Origin: Pseudidiomarina woesei
GTDB lineage: Bacteria > Pseudomonadota > Gammaproteobacteria > Enterobacterales > Alteromonadaceae
Reading direction: 5' to 3'
DNA length: 64,000 nucleotides
Assembly (NCBI RefSeq): GCF_001418345.1
Contig: NZ_LIPW01000001.1
Location: 284,429-348,428, forward strand
Part shown: piece after piece, positions 41,650 to 52,659 of the stretch
Position numbering within the stretch: position 1 is the stretch's first letter
Layout of the letters: each line of letters opens with the position of its first letter
The notes under the pieces: model-generated
Databases searched by the model: none
What the model saw: only the letters and a program-made list of their open reading frames with translations
Told to the model about the DNA's origin: nothing
Made by a program: the position numbers and the translations under genes

Positions 41650-42420
41650 CTAGCGACCTTGTTGCTGCACTTGTAGGCGCGCCTGCTGCATAATAGCTTT
41701 CATGTCACGTATTGCTTGCTCAAGGCCCACTAATACTGCGCGGGCAATAATCGCATGGCCTATATTCAGTTCCACCAACTGCGGAATAGCAGCAATAGCG
41801 GCGGTGTTAAAGTAATGCAAACCATGCCCAGCGTTAACTTGTAAGCCGGCAGCTTGGGCATATTCGGCAGCGTCTCGCAACTGGGCCAAAGCTAACTGCT
41901 GCTGTTGTTCATTGGTTTGTTCAGCGTAATGCCCGGTGTGCAGCTCAATAATTGGCGCCCCACAGGCAACCGCAGCATCAATTTGGCGTTTATCGGCATC
42001 AATAAACAAACTCGTCGCAATATCGTGTTCAGCCAACTGACTTACCGCTGCTTTAATTTTGTCTTGCTGCCCAGCGACATCAAGCCCCCCCTCGGTGGTG
42101 AGCTCTTCGCGTTTTTCCGGTACCAAACAGCAATAGGCGGGCTTGATACGGCTCGCAATCGCTAGCATCTCGTCAGTCACCGCCATTTCTAAATTCATTC
42201 GGGTTTGTAGCGTTTGCGCCAAAATTTCAACGTCACGGTCAACAATATGCCGACGGTCTTCACGCAAATGCACAGTAATGCCGTCAGCACCCGCTTGTTC
42301 AGCAACTGCAGCCGCTGTCACTGGGTCTGGATAGCTCACCCCACGGGCATTACGCACGGTTGCCACATGATCAATGTTTACACCTAATAAAATGGGGCCA
42401 ATATCTGCAGAATGCGTCAT
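41650..42420 (-). CDS. pdxJ: Pyridoxine 5'-phosphate synthase
   Basis: Makes pyridoxine phosphate from deoxyxylulose phosphate and 3-amino-2-oxopropyl phosphate. The 256-residue TIM barrel has [15 protein letters not shown] at the N-terminus, HLREDRRHI and the C-terminal phosphate loop [13 protein letters not shown]. It overlaps recO by 4 nt. Confidence 0.96.
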   Translation of the reverse strand: MTHSADIGPILLGVNIDHVATVRNARGVSYPDPVTAAAVAEQAGADGITVHLREDRRHIVDRDVEILAQTLQTRMNLEMAVTDEMLAIASRIKPAYCCLVPEKREELTTEGGLDVAGQQDKIKAAVSQLAEHDIATSLFIDADKRQIDAAVACGAPIIELHTGHYAEQTNEQQQQLALAQLRDAAEYAQAAGLQVNAGHGLHYFNTAAIAAIPQLVELNIGHAIIARAVLVGLEQAIRDMKAIMQQARLQVQQQGR

Positions 42421-43157
42421 GATTTGTCCTTAAATTGGGTAAAGAGTTGGCGACTACGCAGCGGCTTATCACCTAAATAAGGCTGCAGCGCAGATCGCAT
42501 AATACGTTTAAGTAAGTTTAGCAGGCGCTGATCAAGCTGCTCAAACGCTGCAATGCGTGTTATATCTGCGCCTGTCATTAAAAATTCACCGGTTGCATAA
42601 GGGGTTAAGGGCGTTTCAGCCGTACTATTTTGAAAGCTACTCTGGGCTGCCAAAATAAAACCCCGTTCGGGCTTAAAGTGATACGTCTGTTCCGGTAAAA
42701 AAGGTTGTTGCTGATCATCGGCATGCCAATCAAACCCATGCCCTAAATGACACAGCAGTTGCCATTCAAAACGCCGCAGTACCGGCTCCACATGGCTTGT
42801 TTTCGCCAACATGTTCAGGGTTTCGTGGTAGTCATGAAACAGCTCGTCGATTGCTTGATGAGGTGTGGTAAGGCGTTGTACAAGCTCATTCACGTAAAAG
42901 CCACTATATAACGCGTGGCCTTGTAAGTTCATGGCTGGCTCGCTAGCTTCGGCGGCGCTAAGCGTGAGTAAATCACCGCGCCCTTTGGCCTGCACCACAA
43001 GTGGCGTAAAAGGTTGCAAAATACTGCGCCACTTACTTTTCGGCCGTTTAGCCCCTTTGGCAATAACCCGAAAACGCCCTTGCTGTGCACTCAGTAGTTC
43101 CACCAACAAGCTGCTATCTTGGTAGGGCCAGCGATGCAGTACAAACGCCGGTTCCAT
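42417..43157 (-). CDS. recO: DNA repair protein RecO
   Basis: A mediator that helps load RecA onto SSB-covered DNA. The 246-residue protein has an N-terminal OB fold ([20 protein letters not shown], then [10 protein letters not shown]) and a helical C-terminal domain. It lies between era and pdxJ as in E. coli. Confidence 0.94.
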   Translation of the reverse strand: MEPAFVLHRWPYQDSSLLVELLSAQQGRFRVIAKGAKRPKSKWRSILQPFTPLVVQAKGRGDLLTLSAAEASEPAMNLQGHALYSGFYVNELVQRLTTPHQAIDELFHDYHETLNMLAKTSHVEPVLRRFEWQLLCHLGHGFDWHADDQQQPFLPEQTYHFKPERGFILAAQSSFQNSTAETPLTPYATGEFLMTGADITRIAAFEQLDQRLLNLLKRIMRSALQPYLGDKPLRSRQLFTQFKDKS

Positions 43158-43160
43158 GGC

Positions 43161-44081
43161 TTAGTCCTCGCCGTAACCTAAGCTGCGCAAAGCGCGTTCA
43201 TCATCAGCCCAGCCCGACTTCACTTTTACCCAGAGTTGTAAGTGCACTTTGCCACCTACGAGCGGTTCAATATCACGCCGCGCTTCAGTACCAATGGTTT
43301 TTAGTTTGCTACCACCGGCCCCAATAACCATGCGCTTTTGTCCGTCTCGTTCAACCAAAATAAGTGCATGAATATGAGTGGTGCCCGACTCGGCCGTTTT
43401 AAACTGCTCAATCTCCACGGTCGTGCTGTAAGGTAGCTCGTCACCGGTAAAACGCATCAGCTTTTCACGAATAATTTCAGCGGTCATAAAACGCAGTGAA
43501 CGGTCTGTCACATAGTCTTCTGGAAAATGGTGTACGCCTGGCTTGGCATAGCTATGCACTAACGTTCTCAGCGCATCTACTTGTGCACCGGTTTCTGCAG
43601 ACAACGGAATAATTTCAGCAAACGTATGTTTTTCGGATAACTTTTGTAAATACGGTAATAATTCGGTTTTATCTTTAAACTGATCAATTTTGTTCACCAC
43701 CAGAATAACTGGGCTGCTCATTTTTTTCAGTTTGGTCAATACCATATCGTCATCGCTTGACCACTTGCCAGCTTCAACCACAAACAAAATCACTTCAACA
43801 CCGCTAAGTGAGCTTGACGCGGCTCTGTTCATCAAGCGGTTAATGGCCCGCTTTTCATCTTTATGCAGGCCCGGCGTGTCAACGTAGACAATTTGCCGAT
43901 CGCCTTCAGTTTCAATGCCAAGAATACGGTGTCGAGTAGTTTGTGGCTTACTCGAAGTGATACTAATTTTTTGCCCCAAAATGCGGTTCAACAAGGTTGA
44001 TTTACCCACATTGGGTCGCCCAACTATCGCCACAAAAGCCGACGCTGAGCTCATATTTTCATCGATATTTAAATCGGTCAT
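43161..44081 (-). CDS. era: GTPase Era
   Basis: A GTPase for 16S rRNA maturation and 30S assembly. The 306-residue protein has G1 [10 protein letters not shown]3 DTPGLH, G4 NKID and a C-terminal KH domain ([13 protein letters not shown]). It overlaps rnc by 4 nt. Confidence 0.97.
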   Translation of the reverse strand: MTDLNIDENMSSASAFVAIVGRPNVGKSTLLNRILGQKISITSSKPQTTRHRILGIETEGDRQIVYVDTPGLHKDEKRAINRLMNRAASSSLSGVEVILFVVEAGKWSSDDDMVLTKLKKMSSPVILVVNKIDQFKDKTELLPYLQKLSEKHTFAEIIPLSAETGAQVDALRTLVHSYAKPGVHHFPEDYVTDRSLRFMTAEIIREKLMRFTGDELPYSTTVEIEQFKTAESGTTHIHALILVERDGQKRMVIGAGGSKLKTIGTEARRDIEPLVGGKVHLQLWVKVKSGWADDERALRSLGYGED

Positions 44082-44776
44082 GAGGTTTTATCCTGTTCGA
44101 GAAGCTGCGCCAGTGCGTCGGTTGCCGCTTTCTGTTCGGCTTTGCGTCTACTGGTACCGGTACCGCGAATGAGTTCTGCAATACCTTCTACTTGGCAACT
44201 TACCGTAAATTGTTGATTGTGTGCTTGGCCCTGAGTGGCCACTACTTCATACACCGGAAGTGCACATTGACGGCCCTGTAAATATTCCTGCAGCCGCGTT
44301 TTAGGGTCTTTGTGGCTTGCACCAGGCTTGATACTATCAAGTTGTTTCGCGTACCAAGCTAACACCACTTCACGACATGTTACCAAGTCACTTTCTAAAT
44401 ACATGGCACCAAGCAATGCTTCCACCGCATCAGCTAGAATTGACTCTCGGCGATGCCCGCCGCTTTTCATTTCTCCTGGGCCTAACACTAAAAATTTCCC
44501 AAGCTCAAACTTCTGCGCTAGCTTTGCCAAGCTTTTGCCGCAAACTAAAGTAGCTCGCATACGGCTTAAGTCGCCTTCGTCAATATTTGGAAACTTCTCA
44601 AACAGTGCTTCACTAATGATAATACCGAGCACCGAGTCGCCCAGAAACTCCAAGCGCTCGTTATGCACTGCAGCCGCGCTACGATGCGTTAAAGCCTGTT
44701 GCAACAACTCGCGGTTACTAAACGTATAACCAAAAGCTTTTTCCAGTTGTTGCGCCGGCGGTTTGGGTAAACTCAC
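44078..44776 (-). CDS. rnc: Ribonuclease III
   Basis: Cuts double-stranded RNA, including rRNA precursors. The 232-residue protein has the catalytic signature [12 protein letters not shown] and a C-terminal double-stranded-RNA-binding domain ([13 protein letters not shown] ... [12 protein letters not shown]). It lies 3 nt after lepB. Confidence 0.97.
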   Translation of the reverse strand: MSLPKPPAQQLEKAFGYTFSNRELLQQALTHRSAAAVHNERLEFLGDSVLGIIISEALFEKFPNIDEGDLSRMRATLVCGKSLAKLAQKFELGKFLVLGPGEMKSGGHRRESILADAVEALLGAMYLESDLVTCREVVLAWYAKQLDSIKPGASHKDPKTRLQEYLQGRQCALPVYEVVATQGQAHNQQFTVSCQVEGIAELIRGTGTSRRKAEQKAATDALAQLLEQDKTS

Positions 44777-44779
44777 AAC

Positions 44780-45703
44780 TTACTCCACGCTGCCCAATCG
44801 GTGCCAACGTATACCAGTTGGTACCCATTGTGGTAACAAACTGTTGGCATCACGATCCATTTCAAAACTCATCCAAATAAATGTTGCCCGTCCAACCAAG
44901 TTGTCATGGGGAACAAACCCCCAGTAGCGACTATCCTCAGAGTTATCACGGTTATCGCCCATGAAGAAATATTGCCCTTGTGGCACTATCCACTCGTCGG
45001 GAGCAGTTCCTGATTGTTGGTAAAAATAAGCGGTGCGCGGAGCAACTGTTGGGTCCACTAAAATATCATGCGTCACGTCGCCAATTTGTTCGGTATAACG
45101 AACTAGCGGTGTTGAGCGGCTAAAGTAAACTTCATCTTGCTGCTTCATATCACGAGCAATCACTTGCATTTTAGGGCATTCAGCTTCTTGCGCGACACAC
45201 GCAGGTTCTAGATACAGGGTTTTGTTGCGGTAAATAATGCGGTCACCGGGGGTGCCAATAATGCGCTTAATGTAATCAACATTTGGCTGCAACGGATATT
45301 TGAACACGGCGATATCACCACGTTCAGGGGTACCAGTACGAAACAGCTCATGACGGAATAACGGATCACGTAGGCTGTAACTGTATTTCTGCACCAAAAT
45401 AAAGTCGCCCGCTAACATGGTCGGCATCATTGAAGCAGACGGAATGCGAAACGGCTCATAGAAAAACGAGCGCACAATTAAAATAACAAAAAGAATTGGA
45501 AAAACCGACTGTGCAAATTCAGCTATTCTACCTTGAGGAGCAAGACGTTCTCGCGCTTCATCATCAAGCTGCTGCTGTAAACGCTGCTCTTCCTCTGCGA
45601 TTTTGGCGGTACGAAGCGGCTTTTTAAATTTCGCGTCATACAACCAAATTAATCCCGCCGCTAGCGTCACTAGCGTTAACAGTATGGAATAAAAGTTTGC
45701 CAT
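44780..45703 (-). CDS. lepB: Signal peptidase I
   Basis: Removes signal peptides at the outer face of the inner membrane. The 307-residue protein has two N-terminal membrane helices (about 4-22 and 66-80). The catalytic dyad is Ser91 (IPSASMMPT) and Lys146 (YIKRIIGTPGD), numbered as in E. coli. The GDNRDNSEDSRYWG box is intact. The gene follows lepA by 30 nt. Confidence 0.97.
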   Translation of the reverse strand: MANFYSILLTLVTLAAGLIWLYDAKFKKPLRTAKIAEEEQRLQQQLDDEARERLAPQGRIAEFAQSVFPILFVILIVRSFFYEPFRIPSASMMPTMLAGDFILVQKYSYSLRDPLFRHELFRTGTPERGDIAVFKYPLQPNVDYIKRIIGTPGDRIIYRNKTLYLEPACVAQEAECPKMQVIARDMKQQDEVYFSRSTPLVRYTEQIGDVTHDILVDPTVAPRTAYFYQQSGTAPDEWIVPQGQYFFMGDNRDNSEDSRYWGFVPHDNLVGRATFIWMSFEMDRDANSLLPQWVPTGIRWHRLGSVE

Positions 45704-45733
45704 TATCGGTGTTTTCCCTTGCGCACGTCGTCT

Positions 45734-47545
45734 TTATTTTCCTACTTTAAGTACCGCAAGAAACGCTTCCTGAGGAACTTCAACATTCCCTAGTTGCTTC
45801 ATGCGTTTCTTACCCTCTTTTTGTTTCTGCAAAAGCTTTTTCTTACGGCTTACGTCACCGCCGTAACACTTAGCAGTCACGTTTTTACGTAGCTGTTTCA
45901 CGGTTGAACGAGCAATAACGTGTGTACCGATAGTGGCCTGAATCGCAATATCAAACATCTGTCGCGGAATTAACTCGCGCATTTTATCTACCAGTTCACG
46001 GCCCCGTCCCTGTGCATTATCACGGTGCGTGATTAATGCCAACGCGTCAACTTTGTCGCCATTGATAAGTACGTCAACACGCACCATGTCAGCTTCTTGG
46101 AAGCGCTTAAAGTTGTAATCCAAGCTCGCATAGCCACGGCTGGTCGACTTCAAGCGATCAAAAAAGTCCATCACCACTTCGGCCATTGGCAACTCGTAAG
46201 TCACCGCAACTTGATTACCGTGATAAGCCATTTTGGTCTGTACACCACGCTTATCAACACATAGCGTGATCACGTTGCCTAAAAATTCTTGCGGAACCAG
46301 TATATTCGCTTCAACAATCGGTTCATAAATGGTTTCAATGTCATTTACAGCCGGCAAGTTCGCTGGGTTATCAACTTTATGCTCTTTGCCGTCTTTGGTG
46401 ATTACCTTGTACACCACCGTTGGTGCCGTAGTAATTAGGTCAATGTCATATTCGCGCTCAAGCCGCTCTTGAATAATTTCCATGTGCAGCATACCCAAAA
46501 AGCCGACACGGAAACCAAAACCAAGTGCGGCCGAGTTTTCAGGCTCATAAAATAATGACGCATCATTGAGTGACAATTTTGCCAATGCATCACGGAAGTT
46601 CTCATAATCGTCAGACGAAATGGGGAACATACCTGCGTATACCTGAGGCTTCACGCGTTTAAAGCCTGGCAACGCTGCCGGTGCTGGCTGCTTGGCCAAG
46701 GTTAAGGTATCACCTACTGGCGCCCCGAGAATTTCTTTAATACCAGCAATAACGAAACCTACCTCGCCGCAACGCAAAATGCCGGTTTCCGTTGGTTTGG
46801 GCGAGAAAAAGCCTACTTTATCAATTTGGTATGTTTGCCCTGTCGACATAACTTTCATTTTGTCGCCCGCGCGCAAGACGCCATTCTTTACCCGCACCAA
46901 GCTCACAACGCCTTGATAGTTATCAAACCAGGAGTCGATAATCAAAGCTTGCAAAGGTGCTTCTGGGTCACCTTGTGGTGGCGGAATTTGCCGCACAATA
47001 CGCTCAAGCACTTCATCAATACCAATCCCAGTTTTAGCTGAACACTGAACCGCATCAATGGCTTCAATACCAACAATGTCTTCAATTTCTTCAGCCACAC
47101 GCATTGGGTCGGCTTGTGGTAAGTCGATTTTATTCAAAACCGGCACTACTTCTAAGTCCATTTCAATAGCGGTATAGCAGTTGGCTAGGGTTTGAGCTTC
47201 TACACCTTGAGCAGCATCAACAACCAACAATGCCCCTTCACAGCCGGCTAAGCTGCGCGATACTTCATAAGAGAAGTCGACATGGCCTGGTGTATCAATA
47301 AAATTTAACTGATAAGTTTCACCGTCTTTCGCCGTGTAATGCAATGTCACGCTCTGCGCTTTAATGGTAATACCGCGCTCGCGTTCAAGATCCATAGAGT
47401 CGAGCACCTGCTCGGCCATTTCGCGGTCAGTTAAGCCGCCGCAATGTTGAATAAGACGATCGGATAAGGTCGATTTACCATGATCAATGTGCGCAATTAC
47501 TGAGAAATTGCGAATATTTGTTTGCTTAAACGCCTTTTCTGGCAT
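45734..47545 (-). CDS. lepA: Elongation factor 4 (LepA)
   Basis: A ribosome-associated translational GTPase that affects initiation and back-translocation. The 603-residue protein has G1 [10 protein letters not shown]3 DTPGHVDF, G4 NKIDLP, and the LepA-specific C-terminal domain ending [18 protein letters not shown]. It follows the rse genes after an 88-nt gap. Confidence 0.98.
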   Translation of the reverse strand: MPEKAFKQTNIRNFSVIAHIDHGKSTLSDRLIQHCGGLTDREMAEQVLDSMDLERERGITIKAQSVTLHYTAKDGETYQLNFIDTPGHVDFSYEVSRSLAGCEGALLVVDAAQGVEAQTLANCYTAIEMDLEVVPVLNKIDLPQADPMRVAEEIEDIVGIEAIDAVQCSAKTGIGIDEVLERIVRQIPPPQGDPEAPLQALIIDSWFDNYQGVVSLVRVKNGVLRAGDKMKVMSTGQTYQIDKVGFFSPKPTETGILRCGEVGFVIAGIKEILGAPVGDTLTLAKQPAPAALPGFKRVKPQVYAGMFPISSDDYENFRDALAKLSLNDASLFYEPENSAALGFGFRVGFLGMLHMEIIQERLEREYDIDLITTAPTVVYKVITKDGKEHKVDNPANLPAVNDIETIYEPIVEANILVPQEFLGNVITLCVDKRGVQTKMAYHGNQVAVTYELPMAEVVMDFFDRLKSTSRGYASLDYNFKRFQEADMVRVDVLINGDKVDALALITHRDNAQGRGRELVDKMRELIPRQMFDIAIQATIGTHVIARSTVKQLRKNVTAKCYGGDVSRKKKLLQKQKEGKKRMKQLGNVEVPQEAFLAVLKVGK

Positions 47546-47633
47546 TAATGCCCCCGCAAAAACAAATGGAATAGAGAATTAACCGCTGATCATACTGATT
47601 TATGAGGAAAGGAACAAAGAATTTCGGGCAAAA

Positions 47634-48068
47634 TTAGTCGATTTGTTGCACGCTCAACAATTGACTAACTTGTACATCACGGTGATGCAACCAACGTTTC
47701 AACCCATAAAAGCTTAAACCGAAGCTAATAAAGGCAGTAATAATTACCCAACCCTCGCTAACTCCAGCCAGTTCACCCAAACCAACAGCGGTTAGTATGA
47801 GTGCCAGCAATGGCAGCCCATAAAGCATCAATGATAATTGCGTCAGTGCCTGTTCTGGCAACAACAGTTCAATCATTTGCCCTACTCGAAACTCACCTTC
47901 GGGCTTTCTGACTAAAAACTCGGCGCGCCGATCAGAAAATGCTTTAGAAATAATACCGGCACCACAAGTTGATTGCTGTGCACAGCTACCACAACCGGTT
48001 TTTAATTCGGTAGAAACCTGCAGACTATCGTCATTTACTGCCACGATTTCAGCGAGCTCGCGAATCAT
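47634..48068 (-). CDS. rseC: SoxR-reducing/sigma-E regulatory protein RseC
   Basis: An inner-membrane protein of the rpoE operon, related to RsxC-system partner RseC. The 144-residue protein has the N-terminal Cys cluster CGSCAQQSTCGAG and two membrane helices (about 75-95 and 100-120). It overlaps rseB by 4 nt. Confidence 0.92.
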   Translation of the reverse strand: MIRELAEIVAVNDDSLQVSTELKTGCGSCAQQSTCGAGIISKAFSDRRAEFLVRKPEGEFRVGQMIELLLPEQALTQLSLMLYGLPLLALILTAVGLGELAGVSEGWVIITAFISFGLSFYGLKRWLHHRDVQVSQLLSVQQID

Positions 48069-49063
48069 TCTTCACTTTCCACGGTCGGTTTTAAAGCTGT
48101 ACGCTCAGCTATTAAGTGTAATGTTTCAGCTGGCACCTTACCGACTACAGTTACGGCGTAGCCATTCACCCGCAAATTCACCATAGAGTCTGGCCCTTGT
48201 AGGGCTAACGACGGTAATTTTTGTAATTGTGATTCAGTAATGTAAACCGAAATTTCAGTCAAACCATCGCTATACAGGTAGTAATCTGTCGGTAACCGAG
48301 TATCGTGCACGGCGCGGTGCGTGGCGATACGTTGCTTAAAGCCATCGGGAAGCCAATCTGGTTGCAAGGCAAACTTAACCGGTGTGGTGTCATTGTTGCC
48401 GTACATTCGCGGCGGTTGTTGAAAGTTACCAAGGTCAATTAAAGGTTCAGGTAGCTCGTTAGTGACTAAAAATGAAGTTAATTGCAATTGCTCCAGTACC
48501 TCACCTTGTGGCGTCATCATCTGTAATTTCAATAACATACCGGTTTCGCGGTCAACCCACAAATCATAATGATAGCGATGATTATCGCGGCTAATTAAAC
48601 GCAAATATTGTGCGTTGCGCCCAGTAACGCGCATTCCGCCGCTGGCAATTATTTGATAGTGCTGAGAAATCTTCGAAAAACTATTGTAGAACGCAGGAGG
48701 AATAAGCCCAAAGGTCACATTCGATTGCAGGGTGTAAGCATGCGCTCCACCAGCAGAATAATAGTAACTTTGCTCACCTATACGCAACACCCGCATATCG
48801 GCGCCGTTTAAGTAAATGAGTAGTTCAAGGTCGGTGTCATGGTCATAACTACCGTGAAACCAAACCAACGGTTGCACTCGGTGCCCTTGTGCTTGTACTA
48901 AGGTGGCTTCGAAGTCGAGGTGACGCAGCGCATCTGCCATGCGATTAAACCATTGCTGGCCCAAATTTGCGGCAAGTTCTGCACGCTCATCGGTTTGCGC
49001 CGGTACGGCAAAAGACGCGAATGCAGCAAACCACAAGGCAATCGCGGCTACATATTTAGTCAT
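48065..49063 (-). CDS. rseB: Sigma-E regulatory protein RseB
   Basis: A periplasmic protein that binds the RseA periplasmic domain and protects it from DegS; off-pathway lipopolysaccharide and lipoproteins release it. The 332-residue protein has an N-terminal signal peptide ending near FAVPAQ and a MucB/RseB fold with a LolA-like N-terminal domain. It overlaps rseA by 8 nt. Confidence 0.93.
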   Translation of the reverse strand: MTKYVAAIALWFAAFASFAVPAQTDERAELAANLGQQWFNRMADALRHLDFEATLVQAQGHRVQPLVWFHGSYDHDTDLELLIYLNGADMRVLRIGEQSYYYSAGGAHAYTLQSNVTFGLIPPAFYNSFSKISQHYQIIASGGMRVTGRNAQYLRLISRDNHRYHYDLWVDRETGMLLKLQMMTPQGEVLEQLQLTSFLVTNELPEPLIDLGNFQQPPRMYGNNDTTPVKFALQPDWLPDGFKQRIATHRAVHDTRLPTDYYLYSDGLTEISVYITESQLQKLPSLALQGPDSMVNLRVNGYAVTVVGKVPAETLHLIAERTALKPTVESEE

Positions 49064-49721
49064 TCTGCTTGGGTGACTCTTCTACAGTTTTTTCTACAGT
49101 TGCGTCCGTTACTTGTTCATTTGCCTGCAAAGACAATTGAATTTGCCGCTGATGATCAATCATATAAGTTTGCAATAATTGACGCTGTTGAGCTAACTCA
49201 GCTTCCGTAGGTGCTTGCTGTTCAATAACAGTGTTATAACTCACCGGGTTACGACCACCGAATGGATTTGTCACAATCGCCGGGGCTACCTGAGTTTCAA
49301 CTGTAGGCTGGGTATCGTCTAATACTGGCTGTTGAATTGACAGCACGGCGACTAAAGCAACACTGGCCGCAATGGCAATGCTACCAGCTGGCTTCAACCA
49401 GCGCGATGCCGCGCGCGCTTGAGCCCCGCCTTGATTTGCGCTTGGCTGCACTACATTGGAGTTTGCAGTAGCGCTAGTTAAAGGTGCCTGCTGCTGAATT
49501 TGCGCCGCAACTGCAACGCTAATATCTAGCTGCTGGTTCACCTGCGCATCACCACGCATAATGTGTCCAACTAAGGCATAACGAGACCAAGCTGCTTTGG
49601 CATGTTGATCGTCCAATAACGCTGACAAGTCAGCATCAAACGGACGTTCCGCATCGACGTCAGAATCCCTAAAATGGTTATCTAACAACGCCGAAGCTTG
49701 CTGTTTAAAACGATCAGACAT
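49056..49721 (-). CDS. rseA: Anti-sigma-E factor RseA
   Basis: A single-pass inner-membrane anti-sigma factor that holds RpoE until DegS and RseP cleave it. The 221-residue protein has the cytoplasmic sigma-binding part (LSALLDDQHAKAAWSRYALV), a membrane helix at about 110-128 (AGSIAIAASVALVAVL), and a periplasmic tail. The tail ends in Lys-Gln-Asn-Asp. Confidence 0.92.
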   Translation of the reverse strand: MSDRFKQQASALLDNHFRDSDVDAERPFDADLSALLDDQHAKAAWSRYALVGHIMRGDAQVNQQLDISVAVAAQIQQQAPLTSATANSNVVQPSANQGGAQARAASRWLKPAGSIAIAASVALVAVLSIQQPVLDDTQPTVETQVAPAIVTNPFGGRNPVSYNTVIEQQAPTEAELAQQRQLLQTYMIDHQRQIQLSLQANEQVTDATVEKTVEESPKQND

Positions 49722-49741
49722 ATTGCATCCTCAATCTCTAT

Positions 49742-50320
49742 TTAGCGCTCTAATAACGGTCTTAACTGCTGGTCTATAGCTTCACGAGCGCGGAAAATTC
49801 GCGACCGTACAGTACCAATAGGACAATCCATTTCTATAGCTATTTCTTCGTAGCCTAATCCGTCAATTTCACGCAGCGTTATAGCACGTCGTAAATCTTC
49901 CGGTAATGCCTCGATGGTTTTCATAACGACGTTACGAATTTCATCGGTTAACAATAAACTTTCCGGCGAAGCACTGTCTTTCAGTGCTCCACTGCCCTCA
50001 TAATACTCCGCTTCTTCAGCATCAACATCATTAGCTGGTGGCTTGCGGCCTTGTGCAACTAAATAATTCTTTGCTGTGTTCACGGCTATTCTATAGAGCC
50101 ATGTATAAAAGGCGCTATCGCCTCTAAAATTTGCCAACGCACGATACGCTTTCACAAAGGTTTCTTGCGCCACGTCAGGCACATCAGCCTGTTGTTTGAC
50201 GTAACGCGAGATTAAACTCATGACCTTGTGTTGATACTTTTTTACCAACAAATCAAAGGCGCGCTGGTCTCCCTGTTGAACTCGTTCTACCAGGGCTTTA
50301 TCTGTTTCTTGTTCGCTCAT
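49742..50320 (-). CDS. rpoE: RNA polymerase sigma-E factor
   Basis: An ECF sigma factor for envelope stress. The 192-residue protein has region 2 (DVAQETFVKAYRALANFRGDSAFYTWLYRIA) split here by name only, and region 4 (GLGYEEIAIEMDCPIGTVRSR). GAGGAG precedes the ATG. A sigma-E-type promoter lies upstream, implying autoregulation. It heads rpoE-rseABC. Confidence 0.96.
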   Translation of the reverse strand: MSEQETDKALVERVQQGDQRAFDLLVKKYQHKVMSLISRYVKQQADVPDVAQETFVKAYRALANFRGDSAFYTWLYRIAVNTAKNYLVAQGRKPPANDVDAEEAEYYEGSGALKDSASPESLLLTDEIRNVVMKTIEALPEDLRRAITLREIDGLGYEEIAIEMDCPIGTVRSRIFRAREAIDQQLRPLLER

Positions 50321-50383
50321 CCGAGCCTATTCTCCTCAACCCCTAGCTACGTCAGATTTCAGGCCCGCTGTGCAACTGCAAAG

Positions 50384-50410
50384 TATGACCGACGTTGTAG
50401 TAAAAAGTTC
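50384..50410 (-). promoter_or_regulatory. Sigma-E-type promoter of rpoE
   Basis: On the minus strand GAACTT (50405-50410) and TCATA (50384-50388) are separated by 16 bp. This fits the sigma-E consensus GGAACTT-N16-TCnnA and faces rpoE. Confidence 0.7.
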
Positions 50411-50460
50411 GCAAAAAAAATTCAAATCAGTAAAATCGTTGTATGACTTCCACATAATGT

Positions 50461-52065
50461 ATGGAACAAATGGCTCATTATCAATGTGATGTACTTATTA
50501 TCGGTAGCGGCGCTGCCGGTTTAACCTTAGCTTTGCAGTTGGCTGACCATGCTAACGTCATTGTACTCTCTAAAGGCCCTCTTACAGAAGGCTCAACTTA
50601 TTACGCACAAGGCGGTATCGCTGCCGTTTTCGACGAGAATGATAGCATTGAAAGCCACATTGAAGACACCTTGATTGCAGGTGCTGGGTTGTGTGAGCAA
50701 CAAGCGGTTGAGTTTACCACACGCCATGCCAAAGAGAGCTTACAGTGGCTTATTGATATAGGCGTTGGTTTTGACCGTTCCGGTGATGGTCAATTTCACC
50801 TCAATCAAGAAGGCGGGCATAGTCACCGCCGTATTCTACATGCGGCAGATGCAACCGGCCGCGCAGTGCAAACCACATTGGTAGAACAAGCGCGATTGCA
50901 TCCGAGCATCACTATTGTTGAGCGTGTAAATGCCATTGACTTAATTACCCATAAACATTTAGGTGGCGACTCACCACAATGTTATGGCGCTTATATTCTC
51001 AACCGCGTGACACAACGCGTCGAAACTGTGGCAGCAAAATTTGTCGCACTGTGCACCGGTGGTGCCAGCAAAGTGTACCAGTACACCAGTAATCCAGACG
51101 TAGCTAGCGGCGATGGCATTGCAATGGCCTGGCGCGCGGGTTGTCGGGTTGCCAATATGGAATTCAATCAGTTTCACCCGACTTGTTTGTTTCACCCCAA
51201 TGCTCAGTCATTTTTGTTAACCGAAGCATTACGTGGTGAAGGTGCAGTTTTGCGCCGTCCAGATGGCTCGCGTTTTATGCCAGACTTTCACCCTAGCGCA
51301 GAATTAGCGCCACGCGACGTGGTGGCACGAGCCATTGACTTCGAAATGAAGCGCCTTGGTGCCGACTGCATGTTTTTAGATATTTCGCACAAGCCAAAAG
51401 CCTTCATTCAAGAACACTTCCCGAATATTTATGAGAAATGCCTCAGTTTGGGTATTGATATCAGTCAACAACCCATGCCAGTTGTACCTGCAGCGCACTA
51501 TACCTGCGGCGGTGTGAAAACTGATTTGCACGCGCGCACTGACGTCACCAATTTGTACGCCATTGGTGAAGTTGCCTATACCGGTTTGCATGGCGCCAAT
51601 CGCATGGCAAGTAACTCACTACTTGAATGCTTAGTTTTTGCCCGTTCAGCGGCGCAAGATATCATCGCCAAAGTGGCGAGCTGCCCGGCGCCTACAGAGC
51701 TTCCAGCCTGGGATGAAAGCCAAGTAAGCAACTCAGATGAAGAAGTTATTATTCAGCACAACTGGCATGAGCTGCGCCTATTTATGTGGGACTACGTCGG
51801 AATTGTGCGTACAGATAAGCGGTTACAACGAGCATTGCGCCGCATCGAGCTGCTGCAGCAAGAAATTCACGAGTATTACAGTAACTTCAAAGTTAGCAAT
51901 AACTTGCTTGAGCTACGTAACCTCGTGCAAGTGGCTGAGCTTATTGTTCGCAGCGCCATGACCCGTCACGAAAGCCGGGGGTTGCATTATAATTTAGATT
52001 ACCCAGAGTTATTACCCGAAGCGTTACCGAGCATTTTGACGCCAACGCAGCAAAAATCGGGCTAA
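50461..52065 (+). CDS. nadB: L-aspartate oxidase
   Basis: An FAD enzyme that oxidises aspartate to iminoaspartate, the first step of NAD synthesis. The 534-residue protein has the FAD motif [16 protein letters not shown], the active-site region [17 protein letters not shown], and [10 protein letters not shown]. It is divergent from rpoE, the usual arrangement. Its last 42 nt overlap the convergent ygfX-like gene. Confidence 0.97.
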   Translation: MEQMAHYQCDVLIIGSGAAGLTLALQLADHANVIVLSKGPLTEGSTYYAQGGIAAVFDENDSIESHIEDTLIAGAGLCEQQAVEFTTRHAKESLQWLIDIGVGFDRSGDGQFHLNQEGGHSHRRILHAADATGRAVQTTLVEQARLHPSITIVERVNAIDLITHKHLGGDSPQCYGAYILNRVTQRVETVAAKFVALCTGGASKVYQYTSNPDVASGDGIAMAWRAGCRVANMEFNQFHPTCLFHPNAQSFLLTEALRGEGAVLRRPDGSRFMPDFHPSAELAPRDVVARAIDFEMKRLGADCMFLDISHKPKAFIQEHFPNIYEKCLSLGIDISQQPMPVVPAAHYTCGGVKTDLHARTDVTNLYAIGEVAYTGLHGANRMASNSLLECLVFARSAAQDIIAKVASCPAPTELPAWDESQVSNSDEEVIIQHNWHELRLFMWDYVGIVRTDKRLQRALRRIELLQQEIHEYYSNFKVSNNLLELRNLVQVAELIVRSAMTRHESRGLHYNLDYPELLPEALPSILTPTQQKSG

Positions 52066-52308
52066 CCGACGATAATTTGCATCCCCAAGCCAGCTTTTCG
52101 GCAACCACACCCACCGCCGTGGTTGCTGAGGCGCGTACAAAATAACTAAAGCCCCCCACGCAGTGACCCAACTTAACGGTTGTTGCTGCCAGGGGTGTGG
52201 TTCTGCGGCGGTTAATTCTAACCATTCGCCGGTGCGGCAATTAATGCCCCACACCGAGGCCGGGCCTCGTAACCAGCGCCAAGGCTGCACACTAATGTGC
52301 AGCAACAT
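52024..52308 (-). CDS. ygfX: Short YgfX-like protein lacking the membrane hairpin
   Basis: The 94-residue product aligns with the C-terminal half of E. coli YgfX (CptA): [11 protein letters not shown], the Trp-rich middle and [19 protein letters not shown] match in order. The N-terminal region that normally holds two membrane helices is missing: only about 20 residues precede the matched part and the sdhE stop is 1 nt upstream. GAAGG stands before the ATG. In E. coli YgfX works with SdhE at the membrane. The gene ends inside nadB by 42 nt. It could be a short lineage form or a remnant. Confidence 0.7.
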   Translation of the reverse strand: MLLHISVQPWRWLRGPASVWGINCRTGEWLELTAAEPHPWQQQPLSWVTAWGALVILYAPQQPRRWVWLPKSWLGDANYRRLARFLLRWRQNAR

Positions 52309-52309
52309 A

Positions 52310-52582
52310 TTAAACCTTCACGCGGCTTAAAATGTAGTCAACCATGCCGGCTAGCTCTGGGTCTTGGCACTTTTGGTGGCCCATAAACCAAGCAAACAAA
52401 TCCGGGTCATCACAGGTTAATAAACGCCGAAATGCTTCTTGTTGCTGCGCATTTAGGTCGTCATAAGCTTCTTCTACAAATGGCATGAATAAAACATCAA
52501 GCTCAAGCATGCCGCGGCGGCAAGCCCAGCGCAGACGGTTTTTATTGGTCAGCAATTCGGCATTTTGTTGCAACTTTTCCAT
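52310..52582 (-). CDS. sdhE: FAD assembly factor SdhE
   Basis: Promotes covalent attachment of FAD to succinate dehydrogenase and fumarate reductase flavoproteins. The 90-residue protein carries the essential RGxxE motif (RRGMLELDVL, Arg23-Glu27). It lies 1 nt from the ygfX-like gene and is divergent from ygfZ, a conserved pairing. Confidence 0.95.
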   Translation of the reverse strand: MEKLQQNAELLTNKNRLRWACRRGMLELDVLFMPFVEEAYDDLNAQQQEAFRRLLTCDDPDLFAWFMGHQKCQDPELAGMVDYILSRVKV

Positions 52583-52659
52583 GCGAGTCCTTAAAACGGC
52601 TTGTATAATGCTTTTTCATCCCCATCTAGGTGAGTATCGATGAAAAAGCGAGGTTCATT

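Noticed and set aside
44310-44729. A 139-codon open frame antisense to rnc
   Set aside because: It lies wholly inside the well-supported rnc gene, and its product has no recognisable domain.
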